DNA of 64,000 bases from an uncultured Clostridia bacterium (GTDB lineage: Bacteria > Bacillota > Clostridia > TANB77 > CAG-508), in assembly GCA_934130285.1 (NCBI GenBank), contig CAKOXT010000003.1, positions 124,001-188,000 of the forward strand, read 5' to 3'. Position numbers and translations under genes: made by a program. Below the pieces are notes generated by a model. The model ran no database searches. It had not been told where the DNA came from and worked only from the letters and a program-made list of their open reading frames with translations. Each line of letters starts with the position of its first letter. Position 1 is the stretch's first letter. Of this stretch, positions 1 to 8,125 are shown one piece after another.

Positions 1-659
1 CAACATTAACAAAAGCACAATTAGCAGAATGGGTGAAATATGCTAAGGAAAATAAAGCAATAATATTATTTGACGCAGCATATGAAGCATTTATTTCAGA
101 TGAAGATGTGCCACATACAATATATGAAATCGAAGGAGCAAAAGAAGTTGCGATAGAATTTAGAAGCTATTCAAAAACGGCTGGCTTCACAGGAATAAGA
201 TGTGCATACATAGTAATTCCAAAAGAATTAAAGGGATATACAGAATCAGGAGAAGAAGTGGAATTAAACAAACTATGGAACAGAAGACATTGCACTAAAT
301 TTAATGGGGTTTCATATGTAACACAAAGAGCAGCAGAAGCTATTTACACAGAAGAAGGAAAAAGACAAGTTAGAGAAAATATAAATTACTATAAAGAAAA
401 TGCTAAAATAATTAAACAAGGTCTTGAAGAAGCTGGATATACAGTATATGGAGGAACAAATTCACCATATGTATGGCTTAAATTACCAGATGGAATGAAA
501 TCATGGGATTTCTTTGATAAATTATTATCAGAAGCAAATGTAGTTGGAACACCAGGAGTTGGATTTGGTCCAAGTGGTGAAGGATATTTTAGACTAACAG
601 GTTTCGGAACAAAAGAAAATACAAAAGAAGCAATAGAAAGAATAAAAAATATGAAATAA
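1..659 (+). CDS. dapL: LL-diaminopimelate aminotransferase, C-terminal part
   Basis: Pyridoxal-phosphate aminotransferase that converts tetrahydrodipicolinate to LL-2,6-diaminopimelate for lysine and peptidoglycan. The reading frame is open to the left edge, so the start lies outside the window; a GTG at position 33 is internal. The visible part begins inside the large domain with LFDAAYEAFI, where the conserved Asp and Tyr bind the cofactor, followed by the SYSKTAGFTGIRCAY segment whose Lys forms the Schiff base. The small C-terminal domain ends with GEGYFRLTGFG, which carries the substrate carboxylate-binding Arg. The closeness to DapL rather than to generic AspC enzymes is judged from these motifs. 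A hairpin terminator follows directly, so this gene ends its transcription unit. Confidence 0.9.
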   Translation, partial: TLTKAQLAEWVKYAKENKAIILFDAAYEAFISDEDVPHTIYEIEGAKEVAIEFRSYSKTAGFTGIRCAYIVIPKELKGYTESGEEVELNKLWNRRHCTKFNGVSYVTQRAAEAIYTEEGKRQVRENINYYKENAKIIKQGLEEAGYTVYGGTNSPYVWLKLPDGMKSWDFFDKLLSEANVVGTPGVGFGPSGEGYFRLTGFGTKENTKEAIERIKNMK

Positions 660-662
660 AGA

Positions 663-690
663 AAAGTACACCTTCGGGTGTGCTTTATTT
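663..690 (+). terminator. Rho-independent terminator after dapL
   Basis: A 10-base stem (663-672 with 677-686, one G-U pair) closes on a TTCG tetraloop and runs into a short T-rich stretch. Confidence 0.8.
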
Positions 691-739
691 ATGCTACTTT
701 TAAGAGATGATAATTAGCAACCATAAACCCTTGAAAATA

Positions 740-768
740 TTGACTTTTCTAGATAAATGAGTTAAAAT
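740..768 (+). promoter_or_regulatory. Sigma-A promoter of gdpP operon
   Basis: TTGACT at 740-745 and TAAAAT at 763-768 are separated by 17 bases, 28 bases ahead of the gdpP start. Confidence 0.65.
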
Positions 769-796
769 ATTATGGTATTAAAGGGGAATAAAATTT

Positions 797-2797
797 ATGA
801 GTAACGATAAAAAAACAATCGAAAAATTAACATCAAGGGTAAAGATATATTTAGTAATAATAGCTTTACTCTTTATTTTAATATGCACATACGATATAAA
901 GTGGGTAATACCATCAATAGTGCTATACATATTAATCATCTTATATACAATGTGGTCAAATACTAAAAAGAAAACAGAAATAGAAACACACATTGAAGAA
1001 GTAGCTTGGGGAATGAATTCAACAGTAAGAAACACATTAAATAAATCATCAATTCCACTTCTAGTAATAGAAACAGATGGCGATGTAATATTCAGAAACC
1101 CAAAATTCAATAAAGAATTCAAGGATGTAGATGTTATAACATATGTAGATAGCTTGATAAAGGAAATAAAACTTGAAATAGAAAACAACAATGACAAAAA
1201 AGAAATCACAAAACAAATAAGCATAGAAAACAAAGTATATAAAGTAATGTGTGAATACACAATAAGCAAAAAGAGAGATAAAAGAAAACAAAAAGAATAT
1301 GTATTAACATTAAACTTTATAGATGAAACAAAATACAATGAACTATTTGATAAATACATAAACGAAAAATTATGCATAGGTATAGCAGTAATAGATAATT
1401 ATGAAGAAATAATTCAAAAATTATCACCAGAAGAAAAAACAGCTGTACTAGCTAAAATAGAAAAAACAATGTTTGATTGGGCTTCAACAAGTGGTGGAGT
1501 AGTAATAAAAAATGAAAGAGATACATATATATATTTATTTGAACAAAAATATTTAGCTGAAATAGAAAAAAATAAAATAAATATATTAGATTTAGTAAAA
1601 GAAATAGATACAAAAGTTCCAATAACACTAAGTATCTCAATTTCAAATGAAGAAAACTCTTACTATGAAAGATATAAATCAGCATTAGACGGAATAGACC
1701 TTGTACTTGGAAGAGGCGGAGACCAATGTATTGTTAGAAAAGAAGGTAAGTACAAATTCTATGGAGGAAAATCATTAGAAGTAGAAAAGCGTACAAGAGT
1801 TAAAGCAAGAATAGTAGCTCATACAATAGAAAGTATGATAGAAGATTCAAAACAAGTAATTATAATGGGACATCAAAATGCAGACATAGATTCATTAGGT
1901 TCATCAATGGGAATGTACAGACTAGCTATAACAATGGAAAAACCAGCATACATCGTAGCAACAGATTTAGGAATGAACTTAGGAAAATTTGTTGATACAT
2001 TAAAAGAAACAGAATATGAAGAAGCAATAATTGATAAAAAAGAAGCACTAAATATAATTGACAAAGATACATTACTTATCGTAGTTGATACACATAAAAA
2101 GACATTTGTACAAGTGCCAGAATTATTAACAAAAACCGATAAAATCGTAGTAATAGATCACCATAGAAAAGGCCCAGACTTTATTGATAATGCAAGTTTA
2201 ACATTCCAAGAGGTATATGCATCATCTGCAGCAGAGTTAGTCACAGAAATTCTACAATATGTTGAAAGAAAAGTGGAATTAACACCAATAGAAATAGAAA
2301 GTTTATATGGTGGAATAATGGTAGATACTAAAAACTTTACTTTTAAAACAGGTGTTAGAACATTTGAAGCAGCTGCATATTTAAGAAAGTTTGGAGTAGA
2401 TATTATCAAAGTAAAAAAATGGTTCCAAGCAGATTTGGAGAGTTACAACGTAATAGCAGATATAGTAAAAAAAGCAGACATGGTATCAGACTCAATAGCA
2501 ATATCAATATATGATGAAGTAAGCAAAGACGCAAACACAATATGCGCAAAGGCAGCAGACGAATTATTAACAATAAGCAATATTACAGCATCTTTCGTAA
2601 TAGGAAATACAGGAGAAAATATTTGTATAAGCGGAAGATCAATAGGTGATATAAATGTTCAAATAATACTTGAAAAAATGGGTGGCGGTGGACATATAAC
2701 ATTAGCCGGAGCTCAATTAACGGGTATTACAGTAGAAGAAGCTAAAACAGAATTGATAAATAGGATAAACGAGTATTTTTCTGAAATAAACGAATAG
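797..2797 (+). CDS. gdpP: Cyclic-di-AMP phosphodiesterase GdpP
   Basis: Membrane-bound hydrolase of the second messenger c-di-AMP, giving pApA. At 666 residues it matches the family. Two closely spaced membrane helices lie at about residues 17-52, then a PAS-like region and a degenerate GGDEF domain. The DHH phosphoesterase domain starts near residue 350 with GHQNADIDSLGS (about 358-369), continues through VVDTHKK and VVIDHHR (about 450-457), and the DHHA1 domain ends with GGGGHITLAGAQ (about 629-640). These are the metal-binding and substrate motifs of the family. It has its own promoter and is followed 14 bases later by rplI, the usual gdpP-rplI-dnaB order of Bacillota. The start is ATG behind an AAGGGG site. 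Confidence 0.95.
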   Translation: MSNDKKTIEKLTSRVKIYLVIIALLFILICTYDIKWVIPSIVLYILIILYTMWSNTKKKTEIETHIEEVAWGMNSTVRNTLNKSSIPLLVIETDGDVIFRNPKFNKEFKDVDVITYVDSLIKEIKLEIENNNDKKEITKQISIENKVYKVMCEYTISKKRDKRKQKEYVLTLNFIDETKYNELFDKYINEKLCIGIAVIDNYEEIIQKLSPEEKTAVLAKIEKTMFDWASTSGGVVIKNERDTYIYLFEQKYLAEIEKNKINILDLVKEIDTKVPITLSISISNEENSYYERYKSALDGIDLVLGRGGDQCIVRKEGKYKFYGGKSLEVEKRTRVKARIVAHTIESMIEDSKQVIIMGHQNADIDSLGSSMGMYRLAITMEKPAYIVATDLGMNLGKFVDTLKETEYEEAIIDKKEALNIIDKDTLLIVVDTHKKTFVQVPELLTKTDKIVVIDHHRKGPDFIDNASLTFQEVYASSAAELVTEILQYVERKVELTPIEIESLYGGIMVDTKNFTFKTGVRTFEAAAYLRKFGVDIIKVKKWFQADLESYNVIADIVKKADMVSDSIAISIYDEVSKDANTICAKAADELLTISNITASFVIGNTGENICISGRSIGDINVQIILEKMGGGGHITLAGAQLTGITVEEAKTELINRINEYFSEINE

Positions 2798-2811
2798 AAA
2801 GGAGAAAAAGT

Positions 2812-3255
2812 ATGAAAGTAATACTATTAGCAGACATAAAAGGAGTAGGAAAAAAAGATCAAATAATAAATGCAAGTGACGGATATGCGAGAAACTTCTT
2901 ATTTCCAAAGAAATTAGCAGTAGAGGCAAATAACGAAAACTTAGCAAAATTAAAATCAAAAAATGAATCAAAAGCATACAAAAAAGAGATGGACATAAAA
3001 GAAGCTGAAGAAGTAAAGAAAAAAATTGATTCAATAACAATGAAAATGACTGTAAAAGCAGGAGAAAATGGAAAAATCTTTGGAGGAGTAACTGCAAAAG
3101 AAATAGCAGAAAATCTAAAAAAAGAATACTCAATAGAAATAGACAAAAAGAAAGTACTTTTACCAGAAACAATTAAAAATTTAGGAACATTTACAGTAGA
3201 AATAAAATTATATGAAGGCATTATAGCAAAATTAAAATTAAATGTAGTTGCCTAA
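2812..3255 (+). CDS. rplI: 50S ribosomal protein L9
   Basis: Structural protein of the large ribosomal subunit that binds 23S rRNA. The N-terminal RNA-binding domain is recognisable from MKVILLADIKGVGKKDQ and the signature GYARNFLFPKKLA, followed by the long lysine/glutamate-rich connecting helix and the C-terminal domain (147 residues, the normal length). The ATG sits behind a strong AGAAAGGAG site. It lies between gdpP and dnaB with short gaps, the standard arrangement in Bacillota, so it is probably cotranscribed with both. Confidence 0.97.
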   Translation: MKVILLADIKGVGKKDQIINASDGYARNFLFPKKLAVEANNENLAKLKSKNESKAYKKEMDIKEAEEVKKKIDSITMKMTVKAGENGKIFGGVTAKEIAENLKKEYSIEIDKKKVLLPETIKNLGTFTVEIKLYEGIIAKLKLNVVA

Positions 3256-3292
3256 AACAGACACTCCATAAAAAGAAAGGAAGAAATGCAAA

Positions 3293-4633
3293 ATGGAATT
3301 AGGACGTATTCCACCAAATGATGTAGAAGCAGAACAAGCAATTCTAGGTTGTATGCTAACAGATAAAGATTCTGTAATAGCAGCAATGGAAACATTAAAA
3401 GAAGATGATTTCTATAGAGAAGATAATAAAGCAATATATGCAGCAATGCTTTCTCTTTATGGAAGAGGAGAACCAATAGATATAATCACAGTAAAAGCTG
3501 AATTAGTAGAAAACGGAAAGTTTGATCAAGTTGGTGGATTAGAATATTTAGCAGTATTACCTGAAAAAGTTCCGACAACTACAAACGTGGATAAGTACAT
3601 AAAAATAGTAGAGGAAAAAGCTTTATTAAGAAACTTGATAAAAACAGCAAATGACATGATAGCAGTAGGGTATGATCAAACTGAAGATGTTGAAGACATA
3701 ATGAATATAGCAGAAAAAAAGATATTCGACATAATGCAAAATAAAGGTTCAAAAGGTTTTACACCAATAAAAGACGTATTAGTAGGAACATTTGCCGAAC
3801 TAGAAAGATTATATAATCAAAAAGGATATATAACAGGTGTTGAAACAGGATTTACAGACCTAGACTATAAAACATCTGGATTTCATAAATCAGATTTAAT
3901 AATTATAGCAGCAAGACCTGCCATGGGAAAATCAGCATTTGCAATAAATATAGCAACACATGCAGCAGTAAATAACAATGTTCCAGTAGTTATATTCAAC
4001 CTTGAGATGTCAAAAGAACAGGTTGCAAACAGAATTCTATGTGGTGAGGCAATGGTAGACAGCAATAAAATTAGAACTGGAAAAATAGATGATAATGAAT
4101 GGATAAAATTAGCTAATGCATCAGGAAGACTGGCAGAAGCACCAATATACATAGATGATACACCAGGAATTTCAATAATGGAAATAAGAGCAAGATGCAG
4201 AAAACTAAAACTAGAAAAAGACATTGGTCTAGTAGTAATTGACTATTTGCAGCTAGTTCAAGGTAGCGGAAAAAAGAATAATAGCCGTGAGCAAGAAATT
4301 TCAGAAATCAGTAGATCATTAAAAATATTAGCAAAAGAATTAGACATTCCAGTAATTGCACTATCACAGTTATCCCGTGGTGCTGAAAAAAGAGATGATA
4401 AACGACCTATGCTATCAGACTTGAGAGAGTCTGGAGCCATCGAGCAGGATGCCGACATCGTAATGTTCTTATATAGAGATGATTATTATAATGAAGATAG
4501 CGAAAAGAAAAATATAGCAGAAGTAATATTAGCTAAGCACAGAGGTGGTTCAACAGGAACGGTTGAATTATTATGGTTAGGAAATTATACAAAATTTGCA
4601 AATATAGAAAAATATAGAGATGAAAACAATTAA
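3293..4633 (+). CDS. dnaB: Replicative DNA helicase DnaB
   Basis: Hexameric ATP-driven helicase that unwinds DNA at the fork and recruits primase. The 446 residues contain the N-terminal helical domain (about 1-105), a linker, and a RecA-like domain starting near 180. Walker A is AARPAMGKS (about 206-214, Lys213), Walker B is the hydrophobic stretch ending in DYLQL, and the arginine-rich DLRESGAIEQDAD motif is intact. No intein is present. The ATG lies 8-9 bases behind AAAGGAAG. Its partner primase gene, dnaG, is in the same window and has a disrupted C-terminus, the part that contacts DnaB. Confidence 0.97.
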   Translation: MELGRIPPNDVEAEQAILGCMLTDKDSVIAAMETLKEDDFYREDNKAIYAAMLSLYGRGEPIDIITVKAELVENGKFDQVGGLEYLAVLPEKVPTTTNVDKYIKIVEEKALLRNLIKTANDMIAVGYDQTEDVEDIMNIAEKKIFDIMQNKGSKGFTPIKDVLVGTFAELERLYNQKGYITGVETGFTDLDYKTSGFHKSDLIIIAARPAMGKSAFAINIATHAAVNNNVPVVIFNLEMSKEQVANRILCGEAMVDSNKIRTGKIDDNEWIKLANASGRLAEAPIYIDDTPGISIMEIRARCRKLKLEKDIGLVVIDYLQLVQGSGKKNNSREQEISEISRSLKILAKELDIPVIALSQLSRGAEKRDDKRPMLSDLRESGAIEQDADIVMFLYRDDYYNEDSEKKNIAEVILAKHRGGSTGTVELLWLGNYTKFANIEKYRDENN

Positions 4634-4634
4634 C

Positions 4635-4658
4635 AAGAGCGCTATTAATAGCGCTCTT
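4635..4658 (+). terminator. Perfect hairpin between dnaB and tilS
   Basis: A 24-base perfect palindrome (stem 4635-4644 with 4649-4658 around TTAA) begins two bases after the dnaB stop. No T-run follows, and the tilS ribosome-binding site starts 6 bases later, so it may act as an mRNA 3'-end stabiliser or attenuator rather than a full terminator. Confidence 0.5.
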
Positions 4659-4674
4659 ATGCTTAGGAGGAAAA

Positions 4675-5658
4675 ATGCTAGAAAATAAAGTAAAAGAAAC
4701 AATAGCAAAATATAATTTGATACAAAAAGGTGACAAAATAGTAGTAGGAGTATCTGGCGGACCAGACTCAATGACATTACTAACTGTATTACTAAAATTA
4801 AAAAATGCATATGACTTAGAAATATATGTAGCACACATAAACCACATGCTTAGAGAAAACGCTATAATAGATGAAGAATATGTAAAAGAATTTTGCCAAA
4901 AGAATGATATTGAACTATTTATAAAACATGCCGATATACAAGAAAAGGCTCAAAAAGAAAAAAGAGGATTAGAAGAAACAGGAAGACTAGTAAGATATAA
5001 CTTTTTTGAAGAAGTTCTAAATAAAACCAACTCAAATAAAATAGCGATAGCACATAATTTAAATGATAGAGTAGAAACTATAATAATGAATACACTAAGA
5101 GGAAGTGGATTAAATGGTTTAAGAGGAATTGAAGCAAGCAGAGGAAAATATATTAGACCATTAATAGAAATACCAAGAGAAGAGATTGAAAAATACTGCG
5201 AAGAAAATAAAATAAATCCAAGACATGATGAATCAAACGATGATAATACATATACAAGAAATAAAATAAGAAATATAATAATTCCTTATTTAAAGAGAGA
5301 ATTCAATCCAAATATAATAAACACAATGAATAGACTATCAGAAATAGTAAAAGAAGAGGAAGAATTTGTAGAAGAAGAAACAAAGAAAAAATTTGAAGAA
5401 ATTATAATATCAGAAGAACTAGAGAAAATTGAATTTAATGTAAGTAAATTTAATAATCAAGAAAAAGTAATACAAAAAAGATTAATTATGCAAGCAATAA
5501 CAGCAGTAGCTGGATCAACTCAAGGAATAGAAAGAATAAATTTGGAAGACATAATAAAATTATGCAATAATAATATTGGAAATAAATTCACAAGGCCTAC
5601 AAAAAATGTTGAAATTGGAATAAAAAATAAGAGAATATATATACAAAAAGTAATATAA
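4675..5658 (+). CDS. tilS: tRNA(Ile)-lysidine synthetase, short form
   Basis: ATP-dependent enzyme that converts C34 of the CAU-anticodon tRNA-Ile to lysidine, so the tRNA reads AUA, an abundant codon in this AT-rich genome. The PP-loop motif SGGPDS is at residues 27-32, followed by the family segments AHINHMLR and HNLNDRVET and the RNKIRN block. At 327 residues it resembles the short, Aquifex-type enzymes and lacks the C-terminal TilS_C domain of the roughly 470-residue Bacillus form; nothing like that domain is seen downstream. The ATG follows a TAGGAGG site. It stands between dnaB and ftsH, a common Bacillota neighbourhood for ftsH. Confidence 0.92.
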   Translation: MLENKVKETIAKYNLIQKGDKIVVGVSGGPDSMTLLTVLLKLKNAYDLEIYVAHINHMLRENAIIDEEYVKEFCQKNDIELFIKHADIQEKAQKEKRGLEETGRLVRYNFFEEVLNKTNSNKIAIAHNLNDRVETIIMNTLRGSGLNGLRGIEASRGKYIRPLIEIPREEIEKYCEENKINPRHDESNDDNTYTRNKIRNIIIPYLKREFNPNIINTMNRLSEIVKEEEEFVEEETKKKFEEIIISEELEKIEFNVSKFNNQEKVIQKRLIMQAITAVAGSTQGIERINLEDIIKLCNNNIGNKFTRPTKNVEIGIKNKRIYIQKVI

Positions 5659-5699
5659 GTAACAGATATTACAATAATATTTCAATTTCAAAAATCTTG

Positions 5700-5728
5700 T
5701 TGTAAATAAAAAATAGTTATGCTATATT
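5700..5728 (+). promoter_or_regulatory. Candidate promoter of ftsH
   Basis: TTGTAA at 5700-5705 and TATATT at 5723-5728 with a 17-base spacer, about 45 bases ahead of the ftsH start. Confidence 0.5.
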
Positions 5729-5772
5729 AAAATAGAATATATATTTATAGCATACTAAGGAGGAAATATAAT

Positions 5773-7578
5773 TTGAAAAGTGGAATTAAAAAAGTTACAA
5801 TGTGGCTTGTATTATTAATTATATTTATAATGATAATCTCAGCTATAAGCGGAAATATGTATAAAAGAATGTCATATTCAGAATTGCTTAAAAATATAAA
5901 AGATGAAAAAGTTGAGACTATTGAAATAAGTGATGACAACAAAACAGCAAGTGTAAAAATAAAAGATGATGAAGTTGAGAAAACAGTAACAATTCCAAGT
6001 TTGGATACATTTATTGATAAAATATCTGATCAACTAGCTGATGGAAAAATAGAACTTTCTCAAGCAGAAGAATCTAAGTTTTTAACTATATTAGAAGCTT
6101 TCGGGCCAACAATTCTATTAATGGTATTTATATTCTTTATTTGGGTTATGTTCATGAATCCAAATTCACAAGGTGGAAACAAAACAATGTCTTTTGGAAA
6201 ATCAAAAGCAAGAATGATGACACCAGCAGATAAGAATAAAATAACATTTGCAGATGTTGCAGGAATTGAAGAAGAAAAACAAGAACTAGAAGAAGTAGTA
6301 GAATTTTTGAAAAATCCTAAAAAATTCACAGATATGGGAGCAAGAATTCCAAAAGGAGTTTTATTAGTAGGACATCCAGGAACAGGTAAAACATTACTTG
6401 CAAAAGCAGTTGCTGGAGAAGCTGGAGTACCATTCTTTATAATAAGTGGTTCAGATTTCGTTGAGATGTTCGTTGGTGTTGGTGCTTCAAGAGTTAGAGA
6501 TTTATTTGAACAAGCAAAGAAAAATGCACCATGTATAGTATTCATAGATGAAATTGATGCAGTTGGACGTCAAAGAGGAGCAGGACTTGGTGGAGGACAT
6601 GATGAAAGAGAACAAACATTAAACCAATTACTTGTTGAAATGGACGGATTTGCACCAAATGAAGGTGTTATAGTATTAGCAGCAACAAACAGACCAGACG
6701 TATTAGATAAAGCTTTATTAAGAGCAGGAAGATTTGATAGACAAATCGTAGTTGCACCACCAGATGTAAAAGCAAGAGAACAAATATTAACAGTACATGC
6801 TAAAAAGAAAAAATTAGCAGAAGACGTTGATTTAGGAACAATTGCTAAAAATACAGCAGGATTTGTTGGAGCTGACCTAGAAAACATCTTAAATGAAGCT
6901 GCATTAGTAGCTGCAAAGCATGATAAAAAAGAAATCACAATGAAAGATATTGAAGACGCAATGATCAAAGTTACAATGGGACCAGAAAAGAAATCAAAAG
7001 TAATTAGTGAAAAGGAAAGAAAACTAGTTGCATTCCATGAAGCTGGTCACGCAGTTGTAAGTAAATTCTTACCAACACAAGATCAAGTACATCAAATATC
7101 AATTGTTCCAAGAGGAATGGCTGGAGGATATACAATGTATAGACCAACAGAAGATAAATCATTTATGTCAAAAACAGAAATGGAAGAAAACATTGTATCA
7201 TTACTTGGTGGTAGAGTTGCTGAACAATTAGTATTAGGAGATATCTCAACAGGAGCAAGCAATGATATAGAAAGAGCATCAAAGATTGCAAGAGATATGG
7301 TTACAAGATATGGTATGAGTAGCAAAATAGGAACAATAACATTTGGAACAGGACAAGAAGAAGTATTTCTTGGAAGAGACTTTGGACATACTAAAAACTA
7401 TAGTGAAGCAACATCAGCTGAAATTGATGTTGAAGTAAAATCAATAATAGATAAAGCATATAGAACAGCAGAGCAAATACTAAATATGAATATGGATAAA
7501 TTAACAAGAGTAGCAAATATATTAATGGAAAAAGAGAAAATTGAAGGCGACGAATTTAATGAAATATTTAATTCATAG
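5773..7578 (+). CDS. ftsH: ATP-dependent zinc metalloprotease FtsH
   Basis: Membrane-anchored hexameric AAA+ protease that degrades misfolded membrane proteins and regulators. The start is TTG behind AAGGAGG. The 601 residues show a first membrane helix at about 8-28, an extracytoplasmic domain, a second helix at about 105-127, then the AAA module: Walker A reads GHPGTGKT at about 200-207, where most FtsH proteins have GPPGTGKT, Walker B is VFIDEID, and the second region of homology is intact. The protease site HEAGH is at 422-426, with the third zinc ligand expected in the GDISTGASND segment. The Pro-to-His change in Walker A is conservative for nucleotide binding since the Gly/Lys/Thr residues are kept. 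A terminator follows. Confidence 0.97.
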   Translation: MKSGIKKVTMWLVLLIIFIMIISAISGNMYKRMSYSELLKNIKDEKVETIEISDDNKTASVKIKDDEVEKTVTIPSLDTFIDKISDQLADGKIELSQAEESKFLTILEAFGPTILLMVFIFFIWVMFMNPNSQGGNKTMSFGKSKARMMTPADKNKITFADVAGIEEEKQELEEVVEFLKNPKKFTDMGARIPKGVLLVGHPGTGKTLLAKAVAGEAGVPFFIISGSDFVEMFVGVGASRVRDLFEQAKKNAPCIVFIDEIDAVGRQRGAGLGGGHDEREQTLNQLLVEMDGFAPNEGVIVLAATNRPDVLDKALLRAGRFDRQIVVAPPDVKAREQILTVHAKKKKLAEDVDLGTIAKNTAGFVGADLENILNEAALVAAKHDKKEITMKDIEDAMIKVTMGPEKKSKVISEKERKLVAFHEAGHAVVSKFLPTQDQVHQISIVPRGMAGGYTMYRPTEDKSFMSKTEMEENIVSLLGGRVAEQLVLGDISTGASNDIERASKIARDMVTRYGMSSKIGTITFGTGQEEVFLGRDFGHTKNYSEATSAEIDVEVKSIIDKAYRTAEQILNMNMDKLTRVANILMEKEKIEGDEFNEIFNS

Positions 7579-7592
7579 AACAAGAATCGACA

Positions 7593-7627
7593 AAATACAC
7601 CCTTATGCATGAGGGTGTATTTTTTTA
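7593..7627 (+). terminator. Terminator after ftsH
   Basis: An 11-base stem (AAATACACCCT with its complement AGGGTGTATTT) with an 8-base loop is followed by seven T residues. Confidence 0.85.
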
Positions 7628-7711
7628 TGCACTCAATATATAAATAAAAAATAGAGGCATTTTGAAAGCAAATAAGATATAAAAAATAGCAATCATATAG
7701 AAAGAAAAACA

Positions 7712-7740
7712 AAAAAATGATTTTTTGAAAAAATAAAAAA
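7712..7740 (+). repeat. 29-base direct repeat, copy 1
   Basis: Pattern A6-TGA-T6-G-A6-T-A6. A second copy lies at 7855-7883 and differs at one base. Each copy can fold into an A6/T6 hairpin with a TGA loop. Confidence 0.7.
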
Positions 7741-7854
7741 ATACAAAATAATGGATAAGAACGAAAAAGACGTGCAACAGCGTAGAAATAAGAGAAAAGA
7801 CTAAAAAATAGCAAAATGATAAAAATGAAAAAATAATAAAAAATAGAAAAAATG

Positions 7855-7883
7855 AAAAAATGATTTTTTAAAAAAATAAAAAA
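7855..7883 (+). repeat. 29-base direct repeat, copy 2
   Basis: Second copy of the 7712-7740 unit, with A in place of G at the sixteenth base; the copies start 143 bases apart. Confidence 0.7.
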
Positions 7884-8029
7884 TGTAAAAGAATTGTAAT
7901 TGAAAATGAGCAAATACTAGAACTAAGAGTGATAACTCAAAAGTAACTAAAAAACAGTTGTAAAAACGTAATCTAAAAAACGTTGAAATATAGGCACTAC
8001 AGCATGAAGATTACATAACCTTTATTCAT

Positions 8030-8057
8030 TTGACATTATATTTTTGCGTGGTAAAAT
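8030..8057 (+). promoter_or_regulatory. Promoter of nrdD-nrdG
   Basis: Consensus TTGACA at 8030-8035 and TAAAAT at 8052-8057 with a 16-base spacer, about 70 bases ahead of the nrdD start. No convincing NrdR box was found around it. Confidence 0.75.
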
Positions 8058-8125
8058 ACAAACATCAAATGCAAAAAATATAAACAAAAAAGTTGCAGTT
8101 AGAATTACTAATTAGGGAGGAAATC

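Larger units (their letters stand above)
7628..8029. other. AT-rich intergenic region without recognisable gene
   Basis: About 400 bases dominated by A-runs separated by TGA, TAG and ATG-like triplets. No open frame here has a ribosome-binding site or protein-like composition. The region holds a near-perfect 29-base direct repeat described separately and ends at the nrdD promoter. Confidence 0.6.

Noticed and set aside
7398..7913. Minus-strand open frame across the ftsH end and the AT-rich gap
   Set aside because: Phe/Ile-rich, low-complexity translation that runs through the ftsH terminator and has no ribosome-binding site; it is a by-product of A-rich sequence.
7917..8029. NrdR box upstream of nrdD
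   Set aside because: No pair of sites close to the ACACTATATATTGTGT-type consensus could be found.
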